Of a DNA stretch of 64,000 bases, positions 45,871-54,378 are shown piece by piece; the first letter of the stretch is position 1; each line of letters opens with the position of its first letter. The stretch covers positions 372,001-436,000 of the forward strand of contig NC_016532.1 in NCBI RefSeq assembly GCF_000236905.1, in the 5' to 3' direction. The position numbers and the translations under genes were made by a program. The stretch is from Tetrapisispora phaffii CBS 4417 (lineage: Eukaryota; Ascomycota; Saccharomycetes; Saccharomycetales; Saccharomycetaceae). Below the pieces are notes generated by a model, which ran no database searches, was not told the origin of the DNA, and was given only the letters and a program-made list of their open reading frames with translations.

Positions 45871-46290
45871 TTATTCCTTCAGGATTAAGTTCCCCGATTC
45901 GTCGACTATTAGTCTTTTCAATAGCTCCTTCTTGGCGTCTTTGTCTTTGAGCGTCTTCATGATCTTGTATAATGACTCGCCCTTGGTCAGTGTGAATTTT
46001 GGTTTGGCCTCAGGCTTCTTGGCCTCAGTCTTCTTGGCCTCGGGCTTCTTGGCCTCAGCTTTCTTCACCTCAGTCTTCTTGCCACCCTTCTTCTTGCCCT
46101 GGTATAAAGCCTTCTGGTACTTTTCATCCTCCGTTATGCATTCTGTGTGCTTTTGGTAACTGTACCCGTCATCAAACGTGGTCGAACAGTCGATGCATGT
46201 ATAATAGGCATTTGGGCAACGGTAGTAATGCTTTTCGGTGTTCTTTTTAGGAACAGTGTCGTTACAGACCTCACAATTGAAAGTAACCAT
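45871..46290 (-). CDS. LYAR-type C2HC zinc-finger protein (YCR087C-A orthologue)
   Basis: A 139-residue protein whose first 55 residues carry two zinc-binding modules: C6, C9, H21, C25 and C32, C35, H48, C51. This is the LYAR-type finger arrangement (VTFNCEVCNDTVPKKNTEKH, then YTCIDCSTTF). A Lys/Ala/Glu repeat region (about 70-98) and a short C-terminal helical domain (FTLTKGESLYKIMKTL, ending LIVDESGNLILKE) follow. Animal LYAR is nucleolar and linked to rRNA processing; the yeast orthologue is uncharacterised. The promoter has a full PAC plus RRPE pair, suggesting a ribosome-biogenesis role here as well. Confidence 0.92.
   Translation of the reverse strand: MVTFNCEVCNDTVPKKNTEKHYYRCPNAYYTCIDCSTTFDDGYSYQKHTECITEDEKYQKALYQGKKKGGKKTEVKKAEAKKPEAKKTEAKKPEAKPKFTLTKGESLYKIMKTLKDKDAKKELLKRLIVDESGNLILKE
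46006..46080 (-). repeat. Five tandem 15-bp units (KKxEA repeats)
   Basis: Units start at 46006, 46021, 46036, 46051 and 46066 and encode Lys-Lys-Pro/Thr/Ala-Glu-Ala type pentapeptides in the LYAR-type protein. A coding minisatellite, with likely strain variation in unit number. Confidence 0.88.
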
Positions 46291-46386
46291 GTTTTTGACC
46301 TCTTATGCCTCTCTGCTCTCCGCTAAGTCTCAACATCACTACCTCAACCTCTCCAGATATATCACATTCTTTAATACACATTGCAT

Positions 46387-46405
46387 CTCATCGCAAAATT
46401 TTTCA
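46387..46405 (-). promoter_or_regulatory. PAC plus RRPE, promoter of the LYAR-type gene
   Basis: On the gene's strand: RRPE TGAAAAATTTT (46395-46405) immediately joined to PAC GCGATGAG (46387-46394), about 100 bases before the ATG. Both are exact consensus matches, the hallmark of Stb3 and Dot6/Tod6 controlled ribosome-biogenesis genes. Confidence 0.85.
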
Positions 46406-46570
46406 ACCGCTCACGATCCCACAGTGTTATGTGCGAAAACAGAACACTGCGCCAGAGATGCACACTCTGACACAGATACTGGCACACTTGATGCAAAGTG
46501 CAAGGGAAACACTGTCCATTGGATTGATGGTTGCCATGTAGACTTCATAAGTGTATTCAAAATGGCAATT

Positions 46571-46820
46571 AGAAACAAACCTCAACAAAAAATGAACGGT
46601 CTCATGGGTGTTTCTCTTCGTGCATCCAGAGCAGAAACAAGATATAAGAAATTGTTTACCGTCAGTGTTACTAATTGATAGGAGGTTATTTGCACTGTGT
46701 ATACCCAGCACCTGTTGTTTATAGCTACAATAAGTCGACTCCCAAGGACATTGATTGCGCTGAATTTAACATTTTTATCTTGTTACCCGTTCACCATAAA
46801 CCTGCGACAAACCTGAAACA
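46571..46820 (+). promoter_or_regulatory. Pheromone-response element candidates, AGA1 promoter
   Basis: One exact Ste12-type PRE TGAAACA at 46814-46820, about 250 bases before the ATG. Three one-mismatch copies AGAAACA lie at 46571-46577, 46609-46615 (opposite strand) and 46633-46639. Multiple PREs are expected for a mating agglutinin gene induced by pheromone. Confidence 0.55.
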
Positions 46821-46958
46821 TCGCTGACGACAGAGCTGCGACACACTCCAAACGTCTTTAAATAGAAGAGCATGTTTATAATACTCCAAACGTTCATGAT
46901 ACAACTATGGTTCTGGCAGTGTGTTCAAATGATCCGTTTGTAATTGATGAATGAAATG

Positions 46959-46966
46959 TATATAAG
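46959..46966 (+). promoter_or_regulatory. TATA box, AGA1 promoter
   Basis: TATATAAG about 105 bases before the ATG. Strong TATA boxes are typical for inducible yeast genes such as mating agglutinins. Confidence 0.55.
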
Positions 46967-47071
46967 TGGGACATGTATCAGCAATGATCTTGGAATGGAG
47001 GGTTCTATTAAATTATATTCATATTGGATCTCATATGAACAACAAGCTATAATTACACACTTATAATCCAT

Positions 47072-50000
47072 ATGGCAAAATTACAGCTAACAAAACAGTC
47101 ATTTCTATGTGCCTTGCTGCTTACCCAGTTTGCGACTGCTTCGCAAACGGACTATTCGGTCAGATACTCAAATAACACTGTCAATGAAAGCGATACATTC
47201 TCAGCTCTAAGTACTGCTGCGAATGAGGACTCGGTTTACTCTTCTGGCGACACTAGTTCCTTACTGGGTGATTATTCATCTAGTATTACGTCAAGTGATA
47301 TCCGTATTCCTAGTGCTAGTTTGAGTGATACAGGTACCAGCACCCATGAAGTATATAATGAATCAAGGTTGGATTATGACACAGAATTATCGAAAGAATC
47401 TTCCCAGATTGCTTTTACCTCAAGTTATTTGGACTCCACATTAATTTCAACAAGTAGTCAAAATATTGCGACATCCATTGCTACCTCACATTATGAATAT
47501 GATGAGTCGAGCACTATTCAGCAAGAAAAAAGTATCTCTATAGGTGAAATTGATAGCACTCAAGAATCTGAAACTATAACTCAGAAAGAAATTCACCAAT
47601 CTAGCTATTTAATGGATAGTAGTTTAAGTACACTAACAACAGAGAACTTGGAAGACAGCGAGTCAGCAAAACCAAATGATAGTACCCATGAATTGGAAAC
47701 TAATACCTTCAAGAGTTACGGACAGTCATCTATAGAAATCACTGATTCTCCATCGACTAGCCAAGTTCAAAACTATTCTGTTGAAAGTTCTAAAGAAAAC
47801 AGTTCAACCAATGAATATGAAAGCAGCTCCAATCTTTACTCAACCTTAAGTAAGTCTAGTTATAATTATGAAACAACATTCACTACATCTAGTGATAGCT
47901 ACGATATTGATATGACCAGATCCAGTAATGATTATGATGTTATAGTTTCCACAACTAGTGATTATAACAGTCAGATGACGATTTCTGCTAATGAATATAG
48001 TGATGACTCGATTACATCAACTATTACTTTAGCTACTGAACATACCCTATCTAGTGATGATTATACCTCTGAAGTGGAAACGTCTAATATCGAGTTCAGT
48101 GAGAAATTGTCTATTGACAGTAACTATAATTTTACCATTACTACAATTACCACACAGGAATCTGCTACATCGATAAGGTATGATGAAAATAGTTCAGCAA
48201 TTACTATCACCTCAGTTTATCCAACGACTATAACCTCTACCATCTGTGATTTGTGCACCGAGAAACCCTTATCCTCAACCGCAGGTAAAGTCACAACCAT
48301 TTACTATACAAGCTCGAGTCAAGATACTACTATAAGTAGTAATACTGATTCTTACCAGTTAACTACTATTCAAATAACGACTAGTAACAGCGATGATATC
48401 GAATATACTACGGAATCAATCGCACTCGTTTCAACGTCAACAACCTGGATTGATGAAACTCAAATTGTTTATACCACTTGGTGTCCTCTTTCGTCACAAT
48501 CCGTAACTCCTATAAATTCTACTAGTTATTTGGATGCACCACCTTCTGATTTAGAGTTTAATACAACCAGCGGTTCCTATTTATTATCAACAGTAGCTAC
48601 AGATGTTGATAGTACATATACTACATTGATTTCGTTGACTGATGAATCTTTTTCTTCCAGTTCTTCTACATCGGAAGAAAGTTCAATATCAGAAACTACT
48701 TTATCGTCGTCCGAACACTATTCTTCTGAAGATTTAGTATTAACATCTTCAACAGTCACTTCCCAATTTTCGTTAAGTTCCAAGCCTTTCATAGCATCTA
48801 TCAGTTCATTAACTGTATCCCCACTAAGTGAAAGCAGTATGTCTCTTACAACTAGTAATATTACACTAACCGATTCACCATCAACTTTAGATAAAACTGC
48901 TATCTCTTCCTATTATCATTCGGTTGAATCGATTAGTTACACGTTACCAAGCTCAGAATTAGAAACTTCCTCAGTTATAAGCACTACGACATATGATAAA
49001 GAGACTGCAAACACTGGTAAAGACATTACAAATAAAACGAGTGCCTTAGTCAAATCATCAACTGAATTGGTACCAACATCACAAGAAGTTTATTCCATTC
49101 AACCAGAAAGTTTTTCGGAAGAAGTTGTTACATCACTTTCCATAACTGTTATTACTTCAACTATTGAAGTCTGTAGTAACGATATATGTACAAAGTCATT
49201 AGATTTCATTACTAGCACTAGTATCGTAATGATTTCCTCCGATCATTCGATTTCTACAACTCCGACTCTAACTCAACAAATTAGTTCAAGCTCCATTCCA
49301 ATATCTATAAGCTCTATATATACAGAGCCATCCTTTAATGAAACTACGACACGTTCACCTACTACAATTGTTGAAATTTGTACCGAAGAAACTTGTATTG
49401 ATAGCAGCGATGAAACCGACTCTTCAGCTGAGGCTACTTCTTCCTCGACAACCGTTTCTTCTTATGTGGTTAAATGGACCTCTTCAACTATTACCACTAC
49501 AATAAGTGGTATTAAGACCATTTACACTACCTACTGCCCATTGACTGACATAAGTAGTTCCACTTCTTCATCCACGATTACATCCCAACCTACTATCAGG
49601 TCTGCTTCAATTTTAATATCATCAACTTCTACGTCGGTTTCTACTTCCAAGTGGACCTCTTCAACTATCACTACAACAATTAGTGGCGTTAAAACTGTTT
49701 ACACAACCTACTGTCCATTAACTGATACAGACAGCTCTGCTTCTTCATCTGCAATTACATCCCAACCTACTTCTACACCCTCCACATTCACAGCGCATTC
49801 CACTACCACATCCAACTCTGCTACTACATCTGTATCATCCACATTGTCTCCATCCACTACTACGTCACCAGCTGCTTCCAAGTGGGCCTCTTCTACTATC
49901 ACTACAACAATTAGTGGTATCAGGACCATTTACACTACCTATTGCCCATTAACTGAAATAAGTAGTTCTATTTTTACATACAGCACCACATCCCAGTCTG

Positions 50001-50623
50001 TTATTCTATCCTCCTCAGCTACCGCTACCTCACTTTCTGCTTCCAAGTGGATTTCTTCAACTATTACCACTACAGTAAGTGGTATGGAGACGATTTATAC
50101 AACATACTGTCCATTTACTGATGTTAGTAGTTCTCCTACAATTGCTTCAACTATCGAAGTTCCTTCGTCCACAACTGTTTCTACAATTATATCATCTTCC
50201 TCATATCTACCAGTCTCTCCATCTACTGTCACTTCTCCATCGAATACAGCTTTAAATCCTGCTACAACTAACACATCTGGTACTGAAACGACAGTAACTT
50301 CTTACATAACTTCTACTTCCAAGTTAACTTCATCCACCGATATAAATGTGACACGTTCCGGAGTTGATTATTCAACAAACGAAAATCTTCCATTTTCAAC
50401 AGAAACAAGTACTTCTAGTATTATTGTTGAAACTCCAGTATCAAAAACCTTAGCTGCAATTACTGACTCTTCTTTAACTACGGTGAGCATTTTACAACAG
50501 ACTTCTAACTCTCACTATGGAACATCTACAACATCTGGGATTCAGGATTATAATGGCAGTGCATCTTCATTGAAAATTAGTAATTTTATAATTGCATTAT
50601 TATCCCTATTCATGTTAATTTGA
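47072..50623 (+). CDS. AGA1: GPI-anchored mating agglutinin / adhesin (Aga1/Fig2 family)
   Basis: A 1183-residue cell-wall protein, intermediate between S. cerevisiae Aga1 (725) and its ohnologue Fig2 (1609). It has a signal peptide (residues 1-24), a long Ser/Thr-rich stalk for O-mannosylation and a hydrophobic C-terminal GPI signal (FIIALLSLFMLI). Four copies of a core KWTSSTITTTISGxKTIYTT-YCPLT begin at residues 801, 860, 937 and 992; a more divergent copy (TTWIDETQIVYTTWCPL) lies near 457. These are the Cys-bearing repeats shared by Aga1 and Fig2. Further Cys pairs occur near 390 (CDLC), 702 and 769. In a-cells Aga1 anchors Aga2 by disulphides for mating agglutination. Assignment to AGA1 rather than FIG2 is open. 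Confidence 0.88.
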   Translation: MAKLQLTKQSFLCALLLTQFATASQTDYSVRYSNNTVNESDTFSALSTAANEDSVYSSGDTSSLLGDYSSSITSSDIRIPSASLSDTGTSTHEVYNESRLDYDTELSKESSQIAFTSSYLDSTLISTSSQNIATSIATSHYEYDESSTIQQEKSISIGEIDSTQESETITQKEIHQSSYLMDSSLSTLTTENLEDSESAKPNDSTHELETNTFKSYGQSSIEITDSPSTSQVQNYSVESSKENSSTNEYESSSNLYSTLSKSSYNYETTFTTSSDSYDIDMTRSSNDYDVIVSTTSDYNSQMTISANEYSDDSITSTITLATEHTLSSDDYTSEVETSNIEFSEKLSIDSNYNFTITTITTQESATSIRYDENSSAITITSVYPTTITSTICDLCTEKPLSSTAGKVTTIYYTSSSQDTTISSNTDSYQLTTIQITTSNSDDIEYTTESIALVSTSTTWIDETQIVYTTWCPLSSQSVTPINSTSYLDAPPSDLEFNTTSGSYLLSTVATDVDSTYTTLISLTDESFSSSSSTSEESSISETTLSSSEHYSSEDLVLTSSTVTSQFSLSSKPFIASISSLTVSPLSESSMSLTTSNITLTDSPSTLDKTAISSYYHSVESISYTLPSSELETSSVISTTTYDKETANTGKDITNKTSALVKSSTELVPTSQEVYSIQPESFSEEVVTSLSITVITSTIEVCSNDICTKSLDFITSTSIVMISSDHSISTTPTLTQQISSSSIPISISSIYTEPSFNETTTRSPTTIVEICTEETCIDSSDETDSSAEATSSSTTVSSYVVKWTSSTITTTISGIKTIYTTYCPLTDISSSTSSSTITSQPTIRSASILISSTSTSVSTSKWTSSTITTTISGVKTVYTTYCPLTDTDSSASSSAITSQPTSTPSTFTAHSTTTSNSATTSVSSTLSPSTTTSPAASKWASSTITTTISGIRTIYTTYCPLTEISSSIFTYSTTSQSVILSSSATATSLSASKWISSTITTTVSGMETIYTTYCPFTDVSSSPTIASTIEVPSSTTVSTIISSSSYLPVSPSTVTSPSNTALNPATTNTSGTETTVTSYITSTSKLTSSTDINVTRSGVDYSTNENLPFSTETSTSSIIVETPVSKTLAAITDSSLTTVSILQQTSNSHYGTSTTSGIQDYNGSASSLKISNFIIALLSLFMLI
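49472..50122 (+). repeat. Four Aga1/Fig2-type repeats
   Basis: Coding repeats with cores of about 26 residues starting at 49472, 49649, 49880 and 50045, separated by Ser/Thr-rich spacers of 29 to 51 residues. Each core has a conserved Trp, a TTTISG turn and one Cys in YTTYCP. Confidence 0.88.
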
Positions 50624-50773
50624 GAGGTATAGTTATAAAACGATAGCATCTTGGAATTCTAAACCAGGTAAAATATGTACATTAACTTTATATAATAACT
50701 CTATTTTAAATGGGTAGCAGCATTATAATAAATATCAATTGAAAAATTATTTAATACTAATAGATTAATAACT

Positions 50774-51334
50774 TCATTTACCTCTCATAATTTCTGTATT
50801 AAATTCAGTGATAGAAACTTCTTCTGCAGAATCATCGTCATAATCATACCACTCGTTATCACCTTCTTCAAATTCAAATTCTAGAGTCTTTTTGTTGTTC
50901 AAATTAACCTTATATGGAACACTTGAAATATGAAATTTTGTAACTTCACAACCTCTACAGTCAAATTCTAATAGAACTGATTGATTACCTTTTATATTTT
51001 TTATTCCTTTCTTCTCTCTTTGTAACGCAATGGCTTCTAACTCTGAGGTATTCTGACTATTTTCAATGTTATAGAAAACATCTTCAAAAGTATTCATATT
51101 AACTGAACAATCTTTATCACAAAATTTACATTTCAAAATGAAAGAAGCTTCACCTTTACTACCAGGCATGTCATGTTTCTCAAAAGTATTAATACTAACA
51201 GCAGATTCGTGTTCTTCTCTACAATTGGTACAAACCAAATTGAACGAAAATTCAGCAGGAGAAGATGGATCATTCTTAACTGAGATAGATCTGATGTTCT
51301 CAGAAAACAGCGCTTCAGCAACTAGATACAGCAT
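50774..51334 (-). CDS. UPF0587 (DUF866) zinc-ribbon-like protein, YCR090C orthologue
   Basis: A 186-residue protein (S. cerevisiae YCR090C, 182), member of a family conserved to humans (C1orf123/CZIB). Two CxxC pairs, C35-C38 (CTNC) and C69-C72 (CKFC), form the putative zinc site; a further CRGC lies near residue 125. The fold is all-beta. Human CZIB binds zinc; the yeast protein has no settled function. The C-terminal acidic DNEWYDYDDDSAEEVSI is family-typical. It converges with the adhesin gene and is divergent from PET494. Confidence 0.94.
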   Translation of the reverse strand: MLYLVAEALFSENIRSISVKNDPSSPAEFSFNLVCTNCREEHESAVSINTFEKHDMPGSKGEASFILKCKFCDKDCSVNMNTFEDVFYNIENSQNTSELEAIALQREKKGIKNIKGNQSVLLEFDCRGCEVTKFHISSVPYKVNLNNKKTLEFEFEEGDNEWYDYDDDSAEEVSITEFNTEIMRGK

Positions 51335-51636
51335 ATGGACTAATATTTATCTGCAATTCTTTAAAAAAAATGGTCTTATGAAAAGATTTAGTAATCGCAA
51401 TTCAACTAGAACTTTAAGTTTTATTTGACTTGAACTGCAACAAATAATCAATCACTATTGAAATATAGTTGGGCACTATAATTGTGCTTTGATTTTACAC
51501 TTGATTACTGTTCCTTGTATTCATTCATAAGTTGAAATATCGACGTAAAAACCTTTTAAGCTGTGCTGTTTTTAAATTCGCGGGTTAAGAATTTAAGATC
51601 TCGACTTAATTAACAAAACCTAAATCTGACTGCCAA

Positions 51637-51660
51637 ATGTTGTTTAAAAAGGGAAAATAG
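51637..51660 (+). other. Upstream ORF 1 of PET494 (7 codons)
   Basis: ATG followed by six sense codons and TAG, about 340 bases before the PET494 ATG. It matters only if the transcript starts upstream of it. I recall a long leader with upstream AUGs for S. cerevisiae PET494, which would make this plausible. Confidence 0.3.
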
Positions 51661-51768
51661 ATAATAGTTCTGGATAACTGAACTCAATTGCTAAACTAGA
51701 GACTGAGTAGGTTGAACTTGTGGAGTTACTTTGATAAAGTTTGGTTTACCTTTTAAATAGAGAAACAT

Positions 51769-51801
51769 ATGACGGGCACCCTCAGTTTGTTAAGCAATTA
51801 A
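51769..51801 (+). other. Upstream ORF 2 of PET494 (10 codons)
   Basis: ATG with nine further sense codons (MTGTLSLLSN) and TAA, ending 177 bases before the PET494 ATG, and not overlapping it. A candidate regulatory uORF. Confidence 0.35.
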
Positions 51802-51978
51802 TAAACAATAGTAAATACAATTAGGTAAAAAAACAAAGACTACTACAGCAACGAGTTGCCATCTATTTTACTTGAATATTCTTTAAACAAGGTTTGTCCT
51901 GTTGACAGTGATTTATTTCAGCTTTAGTAGGTGTTACATTGTGTGTTATCAAGGAGCAAAGTGGATACTATTGCCGTA

Positions 51979-53589
51979 ATGCCTTCTTTATTAAATCGTA
52001 AATTCCAATTAAGTCGAGGATATGCTAGATGGTATTCTCGCCGAATCAGGAGATCTGGTCTCTTTTCCATGAGATTTAAGCATAACACCTTACTGTATAT
52101 TTCGAAAAATGACTACAGTGCAACTAATATTTTATGGAAATATTTTAATGCTCCAGGCAATGTGTTGTTCGTCACAACAAACATTGTTACTTTTACAGGG
52201 ATGGTAGCATATAATACCTGTGTTTCTAACGGAAAAGAAAATGCCTTAGATGAAAACATTCTCTCTATACAAACTGCTTTAGAAAAAGGACCAAATACAA
52301 GTGAAGGTATATCCCTAAATGACTATCCAATCATAGATTCGGAGTTAGAAAGATACCTGCCGTTAAGAACTGAGTATCCTCCAAATATAAATGCAGTGCC
52401 AGAATTAGACCGCAAAGAGGTGGAAGAAACCGAGATGTCTCCATTTAAAACTATAACAAAAGAGGATCTTCAATTGGAAGGAACAGCTAGAACTGTTAAT
52501 TTTGAATCGCAATTAGCAAAATTATCTATCTTTAACTTACTATATTCTTATTACATGTACAAAAGTGTTTTATACAACATAAAGGGGAGAAACAAACCTA
52601 ATGAAGGCAAATTCTATAATACATTCAATCTATGGCATAAAGAAACGGAAGAAATGAGTGAACAATACTTAGCATCTGAAGCTGGTGAATCTAGCGTAGA
52701 TAAAATACCATTAAATGGATTTTATTCATTATGGAAAACAAATTTTACAAATTCAATAAAAAGTTTTAGTGAAGTGCAAAATTTAAAACTTCCAAATTGG
52801 AGAATATACCCTAAAAATCTTCAAAAATTATGTGAAAGTTTATATAATAATGATATGACAATAATTGCTGATTTTGCAGAGTTTTATCATGAATTAAATG
52901 ATGATAAATATAAAGAGGTCCGAAATTTGTTGAGGTTATGGTTATACGATAATATGACGTTATTTAAGGAAACAAATTCTAAGAGTAAGATATTTAGTAA
53001 TAGTAGCAAATATAATTTGAGGAAAATAAAACATGCGAATGAAATTTTCTATAATGAATTACTCGATGATTCAAAAGATGATATTACATTGTTTTTAAAA
53101 TACTCTTCCATAGCATTAAACTCACAAAACAAGAACAGAAGAAATTTTATGTTCCCAAAATTACTTATAGACAGCGAAAAGGACAATAATTCAGTGACTA
53201 TTCAAATTGATGTGCCAACAATTTCATTAGAGACATTGCTGAATGTGCTAGATGGATTTGTTCGCTTGAAAGAAAACAAAGGTATTGATTGCCACGATTC
53301 TATTGTGAAGATAATTTCAATGTTGAAAAAAGATTGCATATTATCCAAGACTCAAGATAAAAATGCCACCATGACCGGAACTCGCAAGGATCATGTCAGT
53401 GTAATATTGTTACCAAATGACCTAGAGCAAAGAGTCGAAATTGCATGCCAATTAGACAACAAGTTAAAAACAATAAACAATTATGAACTAATGAACCATC
53501 ATGACGATCTGCGAAAGAAATGTTACCGAATAGTATCAACCAACCCAAAAGCCATCCAATTATTAGAGAAAATATCGCAATGGGAATAA
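51979..53589 (+). CDS. PET494: COX3 mRNA-specific mitochondrial translational activator
   Basis: A 536-residue protein (S. cerevisiae Pet494, YNR045W, 489). With Pet54 and Pet122 it binds the COX3 mRNA 5' leader and brings it to mitochondrial ribosomes at the inner membrane. The N-terminus is strongly basic (LLNRKFQLSRGYARWYSRRI), a mitochondrial presequence, and one hydrophobic segment follows at about residues 57-72 (NVLFVTTNIVTFTGMV). The body is fast-evolving and helical with no catalytic motif. I chose the ATG at 51979; the frame is open upstream to about 51931 but only from GTG. A Puf3-type site follows the gene. Confidence 0.9.
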   Translation: MPSLLNRKFQLSRGYARWYSRRIRRSGLFSMRFKHNTLLYISKNDYSATNILWKYFNAPGNVLFVTTNIVTFTGMVAYNTCVSNGKENALDENILSIQTALEKGPNTSEGISLNDYPIIDSELERYLPLRTEYPPNINAVPELDRKEVEETEMSPFKTITKEDLQLEGTARTVNFESQLAKLSIFNLLYSYYMYKSVLYNIKGRNKPNEGKFYNTFNLWHKETEEMSEQYLASEAGESSVDKIPLNGFYSLWKTNFTNSIKSFSEVQNLKLPNWRIYPKNLQKLCESLYNNDMTIIADFAEFYHELNDDKYKEVRNLLRLWLYDNMTLFKETNSKSKIFSNSSKYNLRKIKHANEIFYNELLDDSKDDITLFLKYSSIALNSQNKNRRNFMFPKLLIDSEKDNNSVTIQIDVPTISLETLLNVLDGFVRLKENKGIDCHDSIVKIISMLKKDCILSKTQDKNATMTGTRKDHVSVILLPNDLEQRVEIACQLDNKLKTINNYELMNHHDDLRKKCYRIVSTNPKAIQLLEKISQWE

Positions 53590-53632
53590 ACCCACCCACA
53601 CATACGTACATACGCATACATTTACAACAACT

Positions 53633-53640
53633 TGTACATA
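53633..53640 (+). promoter_or_regulatory. Puf3-type site downstream of PET494
   Basis: TGTACATA preceded by C at position -2 (CTTGTACATA), 44 bases after the stop. It fits the Puf3 pattern UGUANAUA and the gene encodes a mitochondrial protein. Confidence 0.55.
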
Positions 53641-53722
53641 AAAATAAATACAATACCACCATCATCATCTCTCATCCTTTATGCTCTTCATCTCATTCCA
53701 TTCACCAAACTTGATGCACAGT

Positions 53723-53764
53723 TTACCCGACCACGCTCTTGCGATGAGCTTCTGAAAAAATTTT
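53723..53764 (+). promoter_or_regulatory. Reb1-type site, PAC and RRPE, TRM112 promoter
   Basis: TTACCCG at 53723-53729, the complete ten-base PAC consensus GCGATGAGCT at 53741-53750 and RRPE-like TGAAAAAATTTT at 53753-53764, within 42 bases and about 190-230 bases before the ATG. A compact ribosome-biogenesis promoter. Confidence 0.85.
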
Positions 53765-53952
53765 AACTATGGGGCCCAACATCATCAACTTACACAACCC
53801 ACTTGGACCAGTTCCCTCTTATAAGATGATTGATTAGTTCAATGTCTGGTGATTAGCCTGAGTAGTTCGTAACGTCGTTTGTTAAATTTGCAAGAAATTG
53901 AATAGCAGCCGCCTTTCTCCCACGAATATATATATATAATTATCGTTATACA

Positions 53953-54378
53953 ATGAAGTTTTTGACCACGAATTTTTTGAAGTGCTCTGTAGGTGCATGT
54001 GACAACAGTAATGACAACTTCCCTCTACGCTATGAGGGTTCCAAGTGTCAGATTGTGCAGGACGAGACCGTTGAGTTCAACCCACAATTCCTACTAAATA
54101 TCCTGGACAGAGTCGACTGGAATGCCATTGTCACGGTGGCCCGTGAACTGGGCAACCAATCGTTGCCGGTAACAAAACCACAATTTACCCATCAGAACGG
54201 CGACGCCAATACAGCTAGCAACTTAACCGAAGACGAACTAGCGGTCCTACAAGATCTACATGTCCTTCTATTACAGACTTCAATCGCAGAAGGTCAAATG
54301 AGCTGTAGAAATTGCAATCATATATATCACATCAAGAACGGTATTCCAAACCTATTGCTGCCACCACACCTGGCATAG
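53953..54378 (+). CDS. TRM112: Methyltransferase activator subunit Trm112
   Basis: A 141-residue protein (S. cerevisiae Trm112, YNR046W, 135). It is the shared partner that stabilises four methyltransferases: Trm9 and Trm11 (tRNA), Mtq2 (eRF1) and Bud23 (18S rRNA). The zinc-binding ends are visible: Cys residues in the N-terminal MKFLTTNFLKCSVGAC... segment and the C-terminal CRNCNHIYHIKNGIPNLLLP, which completes the zinc site and carries the conserved GIPN(L/M)LLP partner-binding strand. The RRPE/PAC promoter fits its role in ribosome synthesis. Confidence 0.98.
   Translation: MKFLTTNFLKCSVGACDNSNDNFPLRYEGSKCQIVQDETVEFNPQFLLNILDRVDWNAIVTVARELGNQSLPVTKPQFTHQNGDANTASNLTEDELAVLQDLHVLLLQTSIAEGQMSCRNCNHIYHIKNGIPNLLLPPHLA

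Larger units (their letters stand above)
43480..46260. other. Local GC-rich island over TUP1 5' half, CSM1 and flank
   Basis: By hand count, 60-base lines reach about 72% G+C at 43801, 75% at 44701, 70% at 44761, 65% at 44881 and 57% at 45241 inside CSM1, in a window that is otherwise clearly AT-rich. The rise affects coding and non-coding DNA alike and fades into the TUP1 WD repeats on one side and past the LYAR-type gene on the other. Boundaries are approximate. Confidence 0.75.
46291..47071. other. LYAR-type gene / AGA1 divergent promoter region
   Basis: A 781-base shared promoter at the position where ABP1 (YCR088W) would be in the ancestral order; no ABP1 remnant was recognised. It contains the PAC-RRPE module of the left gene and the pheromone-response and TATA elements of the right gene, plus a Reb1-type TTACCCG at 46783-46789. 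Confidence 0.6.
51335..51978. other. YCR090C-PET494 divergent promoter region
   Basis: A 644-base AT-rich region. Two short upstream ORFs on the PET494 strand are listed separately. No inverted repeat or further factor site was recognised. Confidence 0.4.
53590..53952. other. PET494-TRM112 intergenic region
   Basis: Holds the PET494 3' end with a Puf3-type site and the TRM112 promoter with Reb1-type, PAC and RRPE elements, listed separately. A run of CATA/CATC-rich sequence follows the PET494 stop. Confidence 0.6.

Noticed and set aside
43480..46260. GC-rich island as horizontally acquired DNA
   Set aside because: TUP1, CSM1 and the LYAR-type gene are clear yeast orthologues in their ancestral order, so local mutation or conversion bias is the better explanation.
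46238..46678. 146-codon frame across the LYAR-type gene and AGA1 promoter
   Set aside because: It lacks an ATG at its beginning, overlaps the real gene's start on the other strand, and shows no recognisable protein pattern; ABP1 remnants were looked for and not seen.
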